Of a stretch of DNA of 64,000 nt, positions 9,540-19,109 are shown one piece after another. Position 1 is the first letter of the stretch, and the number at the start of each line of letters is the position of its first letter. The stretch lies in assembly GCA_002376725.1 (NCBI GenBank), contig DFOM01000001.1, positions 1-64,000 on the forward strand. Direction: 5' to 3'. This DNA comes from Cloacimonetes bacterium UBA3541 (GTDB lineage Bacteria; Cloacimonadota; Cloacimonadia; Cloacimonadales; Cloacimonadaceae). The translations under genes were made by a program, and so were the position numbers. The notes under the pieces were generated by a model. It did not search any database, had not been told where the DNA came from, and saw only the letters and a list, made by a program, of their open reading frames with translations.

Positions 9540-10662
9540 AAATATTCAATATATTGTTTCTTACGATAAGGTAATTCTTATCTGCTATCTATCACTTTGC
9601 TTGATTGGCATTCTGATGATGCTGGATATTACTTCTATGCAATCTATGGATATGTTCTATCGGCATCTTATTTATTTTTTTATATCCATTGCTTTTCTGG
9701 GTATTATTTTCTATTTCATAGATCTGGAAAAACTAAGGCCATTAAATATTTTGTGGATATTTATTTCTATCACTTTGCTTATATTGGTTTTAATGTATGG
9801 TACTACAGTCAAAGGTGGTAGAAGGTCTATTAAATTTGGTCCTCTAAGCATACAACCGAGTTTTATTGCCAGATTAGCTTTAATCTTCTTCTATGCGGGT
9901 TTTCTGGCAAAAAAACAGGATAAAATAAATGCCACTAATCTACTGGAACTACTGAAAGAACTTGCTCCTTTAATTGTTTATACAATGATAATTTTTGTTC
10001 TGATTTATTTGGAAAAACACCTTAGTACTCTTATCATTTGTGGAGCAACTCTCTTAGGAATGCTATATTATGCAGGTGTCCGAAAAAGATTTATTATTTC
10101 TCTAGTTGCTATAGGGTTGATTGCAGGAATAGTTATCATTAATAAAGGTGATTCATTTCGTTCTGCTCGTATAGAAACTTATAAAGTTTATTCTCTATTC
10201 AATCCTAATCGTCCTGACCCAGAAAATTCTCCTGATGAATATCAGGTGCGAGAAAGTTTAACTGCTCTAACCAGTGGACACATTATTGGCACAGGAATAG
10301 CTCGTGGTAGAGCAAAGCATAACTTTCTTCCTGAAGCCAGAACCGATTATGTGTATTCTATTATCGGTGAGGAATTCGGTTTAATCGGAGCTCTAATAGT
10401 TTTAGGTTTGCATGCTCTTCTCTTTTTCCGCATTCTAAAAATTGGCAGCGGACAAGAAAGTCTTTATTATAAATATCTATGTGCGGGAATTGCTCTAAAT
10501 ATATTTCTGAATGTATTATTAAATACAGGTGTAGCGATGTCTTTGCTTCCTCCAACTGGAAACACACTTCCCTTTATTAGCTATGGTGGCACAGCGTTAC
10601 TCAGCGATTCAATATCTATTGGAGTGGTGCTCAATATTAGTGCTAAAAGGAGGCAATTGTGA
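9526..10662 (+). CDS. ftsW: FtsW/RodA-type septal peptidoglycan polymerase (SEDS)
   Basis: About 378 aa, a SEDS-family multipass membrane glycosyltransferase. Recognisable parts are GGRRSIKFGPLSIQPS (the SEDS loop), LALIFFYAGFLA, the extracytoplasmic loop with YQVRESLTALTSGHIIG, and the terminal PPTGNTLPFISYGGTALL. Position in the dcw cluster next to murD and murG supports FtsW rather than RodA. The longest frame opens at TTG 9514, but I prefer ATG 9526, which follows GGGAA and overlaps murD by 14 nt. The 3' end carries AGGAGG (10648-10653), which serves the short ORF that follows. Confidence 0.93.
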   Translation: MKKNKNIQYIVSYDKVILICYLSLCLIGILMMLDITSMQSMDMFYRHLIYFFISIAFLGIIFYFIDLEKLRPLNILWIFISITLLILVLMYGTTVKGGRRSIKFGPLSIQPSFIARLALIFFYAGFLAKKQDKINATNLLELLKELAPLIVYTMIIFVLIYLEKHLSTLIICGATLLGMLYYAGVRKRFIISLVAIGLIAGIVIINKGDSFRSARIETYKVYSLFNPNRPDPENSPDEYQVRESLTALTSGHIIGTGIARGRAKHNFLPEARTDYVYSIIGEEFGLIGALIVLGLHALLFFRILKIGSGQESLYYKYLCAGIALNIFLNVLLNTGVAMSLLPPTGNTLPFISYGGTALLSDSISIGVVLNISAKRRQL

Positions 10663-10730
10663 TGTCCTGCTGGAAGGTTAACTTAATCCAAAAAGTTCTA
10701 CTAATCTTATTTAATCCTTGCAATGAATAA
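10662..10730 (+). CDS. 22-codon ORF coupling ftsW to murG
   Basis: A small ORF (22 aa, MSCWKVNLIQKVLLILFNPC then NE) has the best ribosome binding site of the neighbourhood, AGGAGG (10648-10653), 8 nt before its ATG. Its ATG overlaps the ftsW stop (TGATG) and its TAA (10728-10730) lies just inside murG, whose ATG (10723) has no recognisable ribosome binding site. The arrangement suggests that ribosomes finishing this ORF re-initiate on murG. The peptide is hydrophobic in the middle and matches nothing I know. Whether the peptide itself matters or only its translation is unknown. Confidence 0.5.
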   Translation: MSCWKVNLIQKVLLILFNPCNE

Positions 10731-11826
10731 TCATTTTACAAAGCAAAATCAAATTATTCGTGTCCTGTTTGGATGTGGTGGAACGGGAGGTCATATCTTT
10801 CCTGCTATTGCTCTGGCTCAAGAATTTAAGACACTTGGTAATGAAGTTATGTTTATTGGAAATAAAGGTGGAATGGAAGAGCATATTGTCCAGGAAGAAG
10901 GATTCCCTTTTAGAGCCATAAAAGTGCAAAAGTTATACCGAAAATTTAATCCTGCTAATTTATTGTTCCCATTTCGCTTGGCTTCTTCTTCTCTGAATAG
11001 CAGGAAAATCATACGGGATTTCAATCCCGATGCTGTTATTTGTACTGGTGGTTTTGTCTCCGGTCCTGTAGGCTTGGCATCAATAATGTTGAAAATTCCT
11101 CTATATCTTCATGAAAGTAATAGCTTCCCGGGAATTACAACTAAATTTCTTGCACCACATAGTCGTATTACTTTCACGGTTTATGATAAAACAGCAGATT
11201 ATTTAAAAAAAGCACGAATTAAAAAAGTAGGTGTACCGCTTGCTAAGAAAAAAGAACAAGTTACTTTATCAAGTTTAACAGAGATTGGACTTAATCCAGA
11301 AAAGAAAGTCATTCTAGTTACAGGTGGAAGTCAGGGTTCTCAAGCTATTAATTCTGCTCTAGCGGAAACAATTCCTCATATCCTGAAAAGGGACTGGCAA
11401 CTAATCTGGCAAACAGGTAAGCAAGGTTTTAATGAATATTATAATAAGTATTCTCAGCTTTCAGGGATATATATCTTTGATTTTTCACCTTTACTCTCAT
11501 CTTTCTATCAATTTGCTACTTTAGCTATAACTCGTGCAGGAGCTATAACTTTAGCGGAATTGGAAGCAAATGCAGTACCTGCAATTTTGATTCCTCTTCC
11601 TACAGCTTCTGCAAATCATCAATATTTTAATGCTAAGGAACAGGAAGAGAAAGGAGTGGCAATACTTTTACCGCAAAGTGAATTAAATGCAGACCGTCTA
11701 TTAAATTCTATTGACAAAATCCTTAATAACTATGACTCTTATAAAAATAAGCTGGAAAGTCTTCCTCCTAATTCAGCTACACAAGATATTATCCAAGCGA
11801 TTCTTAAAGATTTAAGAAAGGAGTGA
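10723..11826 (+). CDS. murG: MurG, lipid II-forming GlcNAc transferase
   Basis: 367 aa, GT28 fold. The N-terminal glycine-rich motif GCGGTGGH spans residues 17-24, HESNSFPG the middle, and GGSQGSQAIN opens the C-terminal UDP-GlcNAc-binding domain; TRAGAITLAELEA is the family's donor-binding signature. It converts lipid I to lipid II on the inner face of the membrane. ATG 10723 lacks a ribosome binding site and lies 6 nt before the stop of the short upstream ORF, which suggests translational coupling. murC follows after 7 nt. Confidence 0.96.
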   Translation: MNNHFTKQNQIIRVLFGCGGTGGHIFPAIALAQEFKTLGNEVMFIGNKGGMEEHIVQEEGFPFRAIKVQKLYRKFNPANLLFPFRLASSSLNSRKIIRDFNPDAVICTGGFVSGPVGLASIMLKIPLYLHESNSFPGITTKFLAPHSRITFTVYDKTADYLKKARIKKVGVPLAKKKEQVTLSSLTEIGLNPEKKVILVTGGSQGSQAINSALAETIPHILKRDWQLIWQTGKQGFNEYYNKYSQLSGIYIFDFSPLLSSFYQFATLAITRAGAITLAELEANAVPAILIPLPTASANHQYFNAKEQEEKGVAILLPQSELNADRLLNSIDKILNNYDSYKNKLESLPPNSATQDIIQAILKDLRKE

Positions 11827-11833
11827 AACAAGA

Positions 11834-13252
11834 ATGTTGGGAAAAACACATAAAATACATTTTACTGGAATCGGTGGCATTGGTATGAGTGGAATCGCTG
11901 AATTCCTGCATAATCAAGGTTTAGAAATAACCGGTTCAGACCTGAAAAAAACTAATATTACCAAACATCTGGAATCTTTAGGAATAAAGATAACTAAAGG
12001 ACACGACCCTTCTCTAGTCAAAGATGTTGATGTGGTTGTTAGATCCTCAGCTGTTAAAGATGATAATCCGGAAATTCAAGCAGCTAAAGCACTTAAAATT
12101 CCTGTTATCCCTAGAGCTGAAATGCTAGCTGAAATCACCAGAATGAGTTTTTCTATTGGTATCTCAGGAACTCATGGAAAAACTACTACTACTTCTATGA
12201 CTGGACTAGTGTTAGAAACTGCTGGCTTAGACCCTACTATCATAGTAGGTGGAAAAATCAAAAACTATGGCTCCAATAATGTAATGGGTTCAGGACAATA
12301 TATTGTTGTAGAAGCTGATGAATATGACCATTCTTTTCTTTCACTTTCTCCCTGTATCGCTGGAATTACCAATATTGATATTGACCATCTTGATTGCTAT
12401 GAGAATCTTGACGACATCAAGAAAGCCTTCATTGAATATGCTAATAAAGTTCCCTTTTTTGGCAGTGTTATAGGCTGTTTGGATGATCCTGGAGTGCAAT
12501 CTATCTTACCGGAAATCAATAAAAGAATTGTTACTTATGGATTTTCAAGGCAAGCAGATATACAGGCACAAAACATCAAAATGAAGAATTTTATGGCTGA
12601 ATATGATGTTAGTTATAAAGGTTATCGTCTTGGCAAAATAAATCTAAAAGTAACGGGAAAACACAACATTCTGAATTCTCTTATGGCAGTTGGTATCGGA
12701 CTGGAATTGGATATACCTTTCAAATATATCAGAGAAGGTCTGGAAAACTATAGCGGTGTATACAGGAGATTTGAGTTTAAAGGAACAGCTCGTGGAATAA
12801 CTGTTTATGATGATTATGCACATCATCCCACTGAAATAACTGCAACTCTGGAAGGTATTAAAGAAAGCACCAGTAGAAGGATTGTAACCCTTTTTCAACC
12901 TCATCTTTATTCACGTACCCGGGATTTCTATAAAGAATTTGCTAATGCTTTCTTTTCCTGTGATTATCTTATTCTTGCACCAATTTATCCTGCCAGAGAA
13001 AAACCTATTGAAGGAATTAGTTCAAAACTTATTGCCGATGCTGCTATCCAATCTGGTCACCATAATATTATCCTGATAGACAAAAATGAAGATATCGTAC
13101 CAGTAACTTTGTCTGTATTAAAACCAAATGACATTTTAATAACTATGGGTGCCGGTAATATCTGGCAATATGGTGAGGAAATTTTAAGGGAATTAAATAA
13201 ACCTATTGACAAAAATTCTAAGTTTGAAAATGATAAAAACTTAGAGAAATAG
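11834..13252 (+). CDS. murC: MurC, UDP-MurNAc:L-alanine ligase
   Basis: 472 aa, typical for MurC. It opens with the Rossmann-like motif FTGIGGIGMSGIAE (9-22), has the P-loop GTHGKTTTT at 112-120 (catalytic K116), then EADEYDHSFL and the YDDYAHHPTE motif of the Mur ligase central/C-terminal junction. It starts the cytoplasmic pentapeptide. A ribosome binding site (AAGGAG, 11818-11823) is in the end of murG. In many genomes murB and ddl come next; here neither is present and ftsQ follows directly, after 39 nt. Confidence 0.96.
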   Translation: MLGKTHKIHFTGIGGIGMSGIAEFLHNQGLEITGSDLKKTNITKHLESLGIKITKGHDPSLVKDVDVVVRSSAVKDDNPEIQAAKALKIPVIPRAEMLAEITRMSFSIGISGTHGKTTTTSMTGLVLETAGLDPTIIVGGKIKNYGSNNVMGSGQYIVVEADEYDHSFLSLSPCIAGITNIDIDHLDCYENLDDIKKAFIEYANKVPFFGSVIGCLDDPGVQSILPEINKRIVTYGFSRQADIQAQNIKMKNFMAEYDVSYKGYRLGKINLKVTGKHNILNSLMAVGIGLELDIPFKYIREGLENYSGVYRRFEFKGTARGITVYDDYAHHPTEITATLEGIKESTSRRIVTLFQPHLYSRTRDFYKEFANAFFSCDYLILAPIYPAREKPIEGISSKLIADAAIQSGHHNIILIDKNEDIVPVTLSVLKPNDILITMGAGNIWQYGEEILRELNKPIDKNSKFENDKNLEK

Positions 13253-13291
13253 CTTAAAAACTTTGCTAATTCATTTTATTGAACTAAGATT

Positions 13292-14071
13292 ATGAAACAC
13301 AAAGAATTGCCAAATGAAGCTCCTTATCGGAAACGACGAGGTCATAGCCGGTATTTCATCTATTTTATCCTGATTCTGATTGGCTTAGCTGCTATCGTTT
13401 ATGGAACATATTATCTGTTGTCTACAGTTGATTGGTTTAATATAGAACAAATACAAATTACAGGCAATGCTACGGTTTCAGACAGTTTACTGCTTCAAGC
13501 AACGCAGAATTTTATGGGAAAGAATTTATTTTCTATCTCCAATGATGAGGTTGTAAGTAAAATTAAAAAGTATTCACGAATCAAGGATGTTAAGTTGCGA
13601 CGCCGTCTTTTTCACACTCTAAATATAATTGTGACCGAACGAAAAAGCTGCCTTTATGTTAAAAGCTTAGAGGGTGACCTTTTCCCTATTGATGAAGAAG
13701 GGGTGGTCCTGGAAAAATATGGTTCGGTCTACAAGGAGAATTTACCTGTAGTTAATCTTCTAATAAATAATGCCGCACTTCATCCTGGTAAAACAATAAA
13801 AAATGCCTCTTTAGATTGTATTCTTGCTTTGCATCATCAAATAATGAAAGAATCTCCTGAATTTATATCCAATATTTCTGAATATTATACTATTAATAAC
13901 ACTGTCTATATAATAGATGCCCGTAATGGTTTACGGCTTATTCCTAGTAATAAAAATCTTGCTCGTCAATTATCTCGTTATGAGTTCGTTAAGGATAATG
14001 GTAATGTGAGCAATAATGCTATTTTAGACCTCCGCTTTGACAACCAGGTGGTGGTTAAATCGGGAAACTGA
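13292..14071 (+). CDS. ftsQ: FtsQ/DivIB-like division protein
   Basis: 259 aa bitopic membrane protein. A basic cytoplasmic stretch (KRRGHSR) precedes a transmembrane helix (about 20-45). A POTRA domain follows (about 52-122; WFNIEQIQITGN and FHTLNIIVTERKSCLYV match the usual FtsQ strands), then the beta domain. It bridges FtsL/B and FtsWI in the divisome. It sits between murC and ftsA as in many dcw clusters. The stop is 1 nt before the preferred ftsA start. Confidence 0.9.
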   Translation: MKHKELPNEAPYRKRRGHSRYFIYFILILIGLAAIVYGTYYLLSTVDWFNIEQIQITGNATVSDSLLLQATQNFMGKNLFSISNDEVVSKIKKYSRIKDVKLRRRLFHTLNIIVTERKSCLYVKSLEGDLFPIDEEGVVLEKYGSVYKENLPVVNLLINNAALHPGKTIKNASLDCILALHHQIMKESPEFISNISEYYTINNTVYIIDARNGLRLIPSNKNLARQLSRYEFVKDNGNVSNNAILDLRFDNQVVVKSGN

Positions 14072-14072
14072 T

Positions 14073-15350
14073 ATGAAACAAAATATTATCACTGCTCTGG
14101 ACATTGGCTCATCTAATATTCGTTGTATTATTGCTAAAATAAAGAATCCTGAACATATAGAAGTTCTGGGTATCAGTCAAAATCCTTCAGCAGGAATAGA
14201 AAAAGGTATCGTAAAAGACATTCAAGCTGTAGCAGAGACAATCAAAAAAACTATAAAAGAAGCAGAAAATGCTGCTTCAACCAATGCAATTAATCTATTT
14301 ACCAATGTCACTGGTGAGCATATACGCACCGTATTAAGTGATGGACGCATATCTATACCAACAACCAGTCCAAATGAGCCTGGAGAAATTACGCAAGAAC
14401 ATATAGATCAGGTCATTGCAGATGCTCGTAATAGTATTAAAATTCAAAAAGGATTTGAAAGGTCTCAAATCCTTCATGCCATTCCTCAATGCTATATAAT
14501 TGATGGACAGGATGACATTCGTAATCCAATTAGAATGACCGGATTCCATTTATTGACCAAAGTGCTTACCATCTTCGGTGAAGTTACTCCCCTGCGAAAT
14601 CTCACAAAATGTATAGAACTTGCTGGTTACGAACTGGAGCCGGATAATTTCATTCTGAATCATATAGCCATCTCCGAAGCCGTATTGAGTGATGATGAAC
14701 GCCGTCTGGGAACTATTCTCATTGATATTGGTGGTGGGACCTGTGATATTAGTCTTTTCCATCGTGGTGTACTGGAAAAAGTGCTAGTCATACCTATGGC
14801 TGGTTCAGATATAACAGAGGACCTTGCTATAGGATTAAAAACAACTCTTTCTAATGCAGAATATATTAAAACTCAATATGGTGTTGCTCTTGCTAATATT
14901 GTTGACCCGGATATGGAAATAGAGATAGAAGGTATCAGTGGAAGAGCTCCACAACGAAAATCTCAGGTTCTGGTTAGCCATGTGATTCAGCATAGGGTAG
15001 AAGAAATGTTGACCCTCTGCTATGAACATTTGAAAAACTTTTATACACCAGAACTCGTTACCGCAGGAATAGTTCTCACCGGCGGGACTGCTAAATTACA
15101 AGAAATTGACACCCTTGTGCAAAAAGTATTCAATCTCAATGTGAAAATTGCCACTCCCAATCTAAGTAGATTAAACGGTTCCATTAACATCCTGGAAGAT
15201 TCTGGTTTTGCTACCTGTGTTGGATTGCTCTATTATGCCGCATCTCTTGACCGTGACTATAAAAATCAAGTTCGTATTCCCGGTCATTTTCAAGCTTCAA
15301 AACTATTAGATAAAATAAAAAATATTATTAAAGAATTTACCAGTTCTTAA
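14073..15350 (+). CDS. ftsA: FtsA, actin-like membrane anchor of FtsZ
   Basis: 425 aa from ATG 14073, normal for FtsA. The phosphate-1 motif ALDIGSSN is at residues 8-15, phosphate-2 D218-IGGGTCD follows, and GIVLTGGTAK gives the adenosine motif. The last 15 residues (LLDKIKNIIKEFTSS) can form the amphipathic membrane-targeting helix. The longest frame starts 12 codons earlier at TTG 14037 inside ftsQ; that extension has no homologous character, and ATG 14073 lies 1 nt after the ftsQ stop behind GGGAAA. It tethers FtsZ to the membrane. Confidence 0.95.
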   Translation: MKQNIITALDIGSSNIRCIIAKIKNPEHIEVLGISQNPSAGIEKGIVKDIQAVAETIKKTIKEAENAASTNAINLFTNVTGEHIRTVLSDGRISIPTTSPNEPGEITQEHIDQVIADARNSIKIQKGFERSQILHAIPQCYIIDGQDDIRNPIRMTGFHLLTKVLTIFGEVTPLRNLTKCIELAGYELEPDNFILNHIAISEAVLSDDERRLGTILIDIGGGTCDISLFHRGVLEKVLVIPMAGSDITEDLAIGLKTTLSNAEYIKTQYGVALANIVDPDMEIEIEGISGRAPQRKSQVLVSHVIQHRVEEMLTLCYEHLKNFYTPELVTAGIVLTGGTAKLQEIDTLVQKVFNLNVKIATPNLSRLNGSINILEDSGFATCVGLLYYAASLDRDYKNQVRIPGHFQASKLLDKIKNIIKEFTSS

Positions 15351-15361
15351 AGGGGGATCAA

Positions 15362-16552
15362 ATGATAGAATTTGATGAAAAACCAGATCAAATCGGTACC
15401 AATATCAAGATAATAGGCGTTGGTGGTGGAGGTGGGAATGCCATTAACACAATGATAGCCAAGGAATTAACTGGTGTAGAATTTATCGTCGCTAATACCG
15501 ATAATAGTGATTTATTAAAAAACAAGGCTAAAATGAAACTACAGATGGGTAAGAAACTCTGTGGTGGTTTAGGAACAGGTGCAAATCCTGAGATGGGAGA
15601 ACGAGCAGCAGAAGAATCTAAAGACGATATTAAGAGCAATCTAGACGGTGCAGATATGGTCATTATTGCTTCAGGAATGGGTGGAGGAACAGGAACTGGC
15701 GCATCTCCAGTTATTGCAAAGATTGCAAAAGACCTAAATATCCTGACACTGGCAATTGTAACCACTCCTTTCCCATTTGAAGGTTCAAAAAGAATGAACA
15801 ACGCACAGGAAGGAATAAGCAAACTTGCTGAGTATGTAGATACACTTATTGTTATTCCTAATGCTAAAGTTAGTGAAATCTATGCAGATAAACCTCTTCT
15901 GGATGCTTTTGCGATGGCAGATAATGTTCTTTACGAAGCAGCTAAAGCTATTTCCGACATTATCAATATCAATGGCCTTGTGAATGTAGATTTTGCCGAT
16001 GTAAAGACAGTTATGCAAAATGGTGGTTTTGCTTTGATGGGTTCCGGTTTCGGAGAGGGAGAAAATCGTTCTATTCTTGCTGCTGAAGCTGCTATAAACA
16101 ATCCTTTGCTTAGTGATATCAGTCTTCAAGGATGTCAATCTCTGTTAATCAATGTTTCTGCAGGAAAAGATTTTAAAATGAGTGAACTGGAAGAAGTTAC
16201 AAGTGTTATCGTTAATGTCACCGGTTCCGACGCAAATATTATTATGGGTGTTATCATTGACCCCAATTTGGAAGAAAAAGTCTCTGTAACAATCATCGCT
16301 ACAGGTTTACAAAATATCACTCACCAAATCAGAGATTTTATTAATATCCCCCAAGGAATTACTAAACCAGAAAAAAGAGTCAAAACCGCTAATCCTAAAT
16401 ATTCCACTGAAGATGAAATTGAAGATATCTTCCATGTGCTAAACATTAACCAAACTGCCCATAAAGAAGAAGATACAGAAAATAAAAATAAAGAAAATGA
16501 AAAAATCAATCCTCGCACCGATTTACCTTCTTTCTTAAAAGCTTTAGATTGA
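15362..16552 (+). CDS. ftsZ: FtsZ, tubulin-like division GTPase
   Basis: 396 aa. The N-terminal GVGGGGGNAINTM motif, the tubulin signature GGGTGTG and the NADF-type T7 region (NVDFADVKTVM) are present. A charged linker with many E and K residues ends in DLPSFLKALD, the conserved C-terminal peptide that binds FtsA. A strong ribosome binding site (AAAGGGGGA, 15350-15358) precedes ATG 15362. It is the last gene of the operon, followed by a Rho-independent terminator. Confidence 0.98.
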   Translation: MIEFDEKPDQIGTNIKIIGVGGGGGNAINTMIAKELTGVEFIVANTDNSDLLKNKAKMKLQMGKKLCGGLGTGANPEMGERAAEESKDDIKSNLDGADMVIIASGMGGGTGTGASPVIAKIAKDLNILTLAIVTTPFPFEGSKRMNNAQEGISKLAEYVDTLIVIPNAKVSEIYADKPLLDAFAMADNVLYEAAKAISDIININGLVNVDFADVKTVMQNGGFALMGSGFGEGENRSILAAEAAINNPLLSDISLQGCQSLLINVSAGKDFKMSELEEVTSVIVNVTGSDANIIMGVIIDPNLEEKVSVTIIATGLQNITHQIRDFINIPQGITKPEKRVKTANPKYSTEDEIEDIFHVLNINQTAHKEEDTENKNKENEKINPRTDLPSFLKALD

Positions 16553-16600
16553 TTATCTTATCCTCTACTTACTAATATAAGGGGTACTCTACCCACATAA

Positions 16601-16638
16601 ACCACCGGTAATCCCCCTACCGGTGGTCTCTTTCTTTT
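16601..16638 (+). terminator. Rho-independent terminator of the dcw operon
   Basis: ACCACCGGTA (16601-16610) pairs perfectly with TACCGGTGGT (16618-16627) around a 7-nt loop, followed by a T-rich run (CTCTTTCTTTT). It lies 49 nt after the ftsZ stop. Confidence 0.9.
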
Positions 16639-16758
16639 ATAAAATACTTTTTTACTTTATATATTTTATATATATGTTAATCTCCTTGATTATTGAATAA
16701 ATTTATCCTTAATGCTCATAATATGATAATTATTCTAACTTCAAATATCGGATTCCTT

Positions 16759-16820
16759 CCTGTCTCTCTCTTGTCTCTTTCCTATTATAAATCACAAGTA
16801 AGAGACAAGGGACTAACAAG
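16759..16820. repeat. Long-stem palindromic element, copy 1
   Basis: CTTGTCTCTT (16770-16779) pairs perfectly with AAGAGACAAG (16800-16809) around a 20-nt loop, and pairing continues outward with mismatches to about 16759/16820. The left arm is pyrimidine-rich, the right arm purine-rich. A second element of the same design and partly the same sequence is at 37380-37441. It lacks a T tract, so a simple terminator is unlikely. Confidence 0.6.
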
Positions 16821-17161
16821 ATAGCGGTATATTATCAATATTTGCAAAAAAGTTGATAGAAAAATATAAGCTAGTGATATGTAAATTAAGCAGTTATAGA
16901 TTATTTAAAAATCATTCACCTGGCAATCAAATACAATTCTCGTTGTAGAGAAAGAATTCTGAACATTTGCCTTAGTTCTTTCTTGTTTTATCACTTTTTT
17001 ATCTATTTATCTCTTATGAATACAAAAAGTTTATAGCTAAAAAATGACTGATATAATAAATGAAAGCGGCAGTAAATTTATTTTAACCAAATTCAACAAA
17101 TTCCAAGGATTAAAAATCTCCCGTATTTTATCGCTTTAACCTTTTATTTTAATAAAGCATA

Positions 17162-17189
17162 TTGACAGCAAAAGCAATTGCACTATATT
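17162..17189 (+). promoter_or_regulatory. Near-consensus promoter of umuC
   Basis: TTGACA (17162-17167), a 16-nt spacer and TATATT (17184-17189). Transcription would start near 17196, about 12 nt before ATG 17208, leaving just room for the ribosome binding site AGGAGGAAGGAG. This rules out the longer frame that starts at TTG 17178 inside the promoter. No LexA box that I recognise overlaps it. Confidence 0.8.
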
Positions 17190-17207
17190 GTAAAAAGGAG
17201 GAAGGAG

Positions 17208-18497
17208 ATGCAAAAGCGAGCATTAAACGATAAAGATATTATTGCTCTGGTGGATTGTAATAATTTTTATGTATCCTGTGAGCGGGTATTTAATCCTTCA
17301 CTGGAAGGAAAACCCGTGGCAGTATTATCTAATAATGATGGATGCATTGTATCTCGCTCCAATGAACTCAAAGCTTTAAAGATACCAATGGGCGCTCCCG
17401 GTTTTAAATATGAAGGGTTAATCAGCAAAAATGGAGGTGTTCTTCTTTCCTCCAATTATGCTCTTTATGGCGATATGTCTGCCCGGGTAATGGAAGTATT
17501 AAATCAATTTTCTCCTGAAGTAGAAATTTATTCTATTGATGAAGCTTTTTTAAAATTAAATGACCTTCCTATCTCCAATCTGGCAGAATATGGACAACAA
17601 ATAAAACATACTATAAAGAAATATACCGGTATTCCGGTTTCTGTCGGAATTTCTCGCAGTAAAACACTTGCCAAGATTGCTAATCATTATGCTAAACATT
17701 ATAAAGGTTACCAGGGATGTTTGGACTTAATGGATGATGAAAAGATTGAAAAAGCTCTAAAACATACTCCAGTTGATGAAATTTGGGGAATTGGTAGACA
17801 ATATGCAAAATTTTTGCGACAGAATAAAATTGAAAGTGCCTGGGATTTAAGAAATGCTCCTGAAGATTTCATTCTGCACTATTTAACTAAAGTAGGATAC
17901 AAAACTGTCCTTGAATTGCAAGGTTATTCCTGCATTGACCTGGAAGAAGCACCCACCCCTAAAAAGAGTATTGTCTGCTCTAAATCCTTCAGTAAACAAG
18001 TTTCTGAACTATCTGAATTGGAAGAAGCAGTTTCTACCTACATCACTCGTGGAGCTGAAAAACTACGCTATCAGCATAGTGTAGCAGGATTTATGATGGT
18101 TTTCCTCAATACAAATAGATTCAAGGAAGGACCACAATACAATAATTCTGCTCAAACTAGACTTACTGTTCCTACTGCTTATACTCCAGATTTAATTAAA
18201 ATAGGTCTGACCCTCTTAAGAGATGTTTACCTTCCTGGTTTTGAATATAAAAAAGCTGGTATTATGTTTTCTGATCTTATAGATGAAAAAGATGTACCCC
18301 TGAATTTTCTGGAACCTAATTATCTGGATGATAGAAGGAAAAAATTGATAGATGCCATAGATAAACTTAACAGAGTTTGGGGTAGAGATACGGTCTTTTT
18401 TGCCAGTTCTGGAATACAAAAGGACTGGGAAATGAAGCGAGCTAAACTGTCACCATTTTACACCACTCGCTGGCAAGACCTTCCCAGGGTTAAATAA
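17208..18497 (+). CDS. umuC: UmuC/DinB-type Y-family DNA polymerase
   Basis: 429 aa, close to E. coli UmuC (422). The Y-family catalytic motifs are visible: [11 protein letters not shown] (15-25, metal-binding Asp), [13 protein letters not shown], and YSIDEAFL (Asp-Glu pair), followed by the helix-hairpin-helix region [15 protein letters not shown]. The SNNDGC motif and the C-terminal DUF4113-like tail favour the UmuC subfamily over DinB. It performs translesion synthesis. No umuD is adjacent, unlike the classic umuDC operon, so the partner must be elsewhere or absent. The ribosome binding site and promoter fix the start at 17208. The next gene begins 1 nt after the stop. Confidence 0.93.
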   Translation: MQKRALNDKDIIALVDCNNFYVSCERVFNPSLEGKPVAVLSNNDGCIVSRSNELKALKIPMGAPGFKYEGLISKNGGVLLSSNYALYGDMSARVMEVLNQFSPEVEIYSIDEAFLKLNDLPISNLAEYGQQIKHTIKKYTGIPVSVGISRSKTLAKIANHYAKHYKGYQGCLDLMDDEKIEKALKHTPVDEIWGIGRQYAKFLRQNKIESAWDLRNAPEDFILHYLTKVGYKTVLELQGYSCIDLEEAPTPKKSIVCSKSFSKQVSELSELEEAVSTYITRGAEKLRYQHSVAGFMMVFLNTNRFKEGPQYNNSAQTRLTVPTAYTPDLIKIGLTLLRDVYLPGFEYKKAGIMFSDLIDEKDVPLNFLEPNYLDDRRKKLIDAIDKLNRVWGRDTVFFASSGIQKDWEMKRAKLSPFYTTRWQDLPRVK

Positions 18498-18498
18498 G

Positions 18499-19104
18499 AT
18501 GAATTTTTATACTATCGCTGAATCTGTCAGTTCAAAACAAAAGATAAAACATTCAGAATTTCTTGCTTTCCTCTTACCTATTAATTCTGTTCAGGAAGCG
18601 GAATCCATTATTAGTCAGCATAGAAAGGAATTGCCCAATGCCACTCATCATTGCTATGCCTATATATATGGTTTTAACCAAGAAATTCAATTCTATTCCG
18701 ATGGAGGTGAACCTTCTGGCACAGCAGGAAAACCTATATTAAATACACTACTTTCCTCTAATATGACCAATATCTTGGCTATTGTAACTCGCTATTTTGG
18801 CGGAACAAAATTGGGAACAGCTGGTTTAGCAAAAGCTTATGCAGGTGCCGTTCAAGCTGCTTTAACTAATGCAAAAACAATTCCTGCTATCCACTACTCT
18901 AACTATCATCTGGTGCTTGATTATGAAGGTATCAATACTTTGAAATATAAGATTTCCTGCTTAGAAGGTCTTATTCTTAAAGAAAAATGGGATCAAAGAG
19001 CCGAACTTCAGGTTCAAATCCCTGAAGAACAATCTAAAGAATGGGAAGAATTTCTTAATGGTTTAAAGCCTAAATTGTATTTAAATTATAAAAAGGAGGA
19101 ATAA
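18499..19104 (+). CDS. IMPACT/YigZ family protein (UPF0029)
   Basis: 201 aa, usual length for YigZ. The signature SDGGEPSGTAGKPIL and VTRYFGGTKLGTAGLAKAY are diagnostic of the IMPACT N-terminal domain; the C-terminal 60 residues form the EF-G-like DUF1949 domain. Eukaryotic IMPACT modulates GCN2 signalling; the bacterial role is unclear. The start is 1 nt after the umuC stop, so the two are one transcription unit. Confidence 0.92.
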   Translation: MNFYTIAESVSSKQKIKHSEFLAFLLPINSVQEAESIISQHRKELPNATHHCYAYIYGFNQEIQFYSDGGEPSGTAGKPILNTLLSSNMTNILAIVTRYFGGTKLGTAGLAKAYAGAVQAALTNAKTIPAIHYSNYHLVLDYEGINTLKYKISCLEGLILKEKWDQRAELQVQIPEEQSKEWEEFLNGLKPKLYLNYKKEE

Positions 19105-19109
19105 AAATT

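Larger units (their letters stand above)
16553..17161. other. AT-rich spacer between ftsZ and umuC
   Basis: This stretch of about 600 nt holds the ftsZ terminator and a long imperfect hairpin (listed separately). I see no other gene or RNA signature in it. Confidence 0.7.

Noticed and set aside
15388..15822. 144-codon minus-strand ORF inside ftsZ
   Set aside because: It is an antisense shadow of a highly conserved coding region with no start signal of its own.
17178..17207. Upstream TTG start for umuC
   Set aside because: It lies inside the promoter, upstream of the expected transcription start; ATG 17208 has an excellent ribosome binding site.
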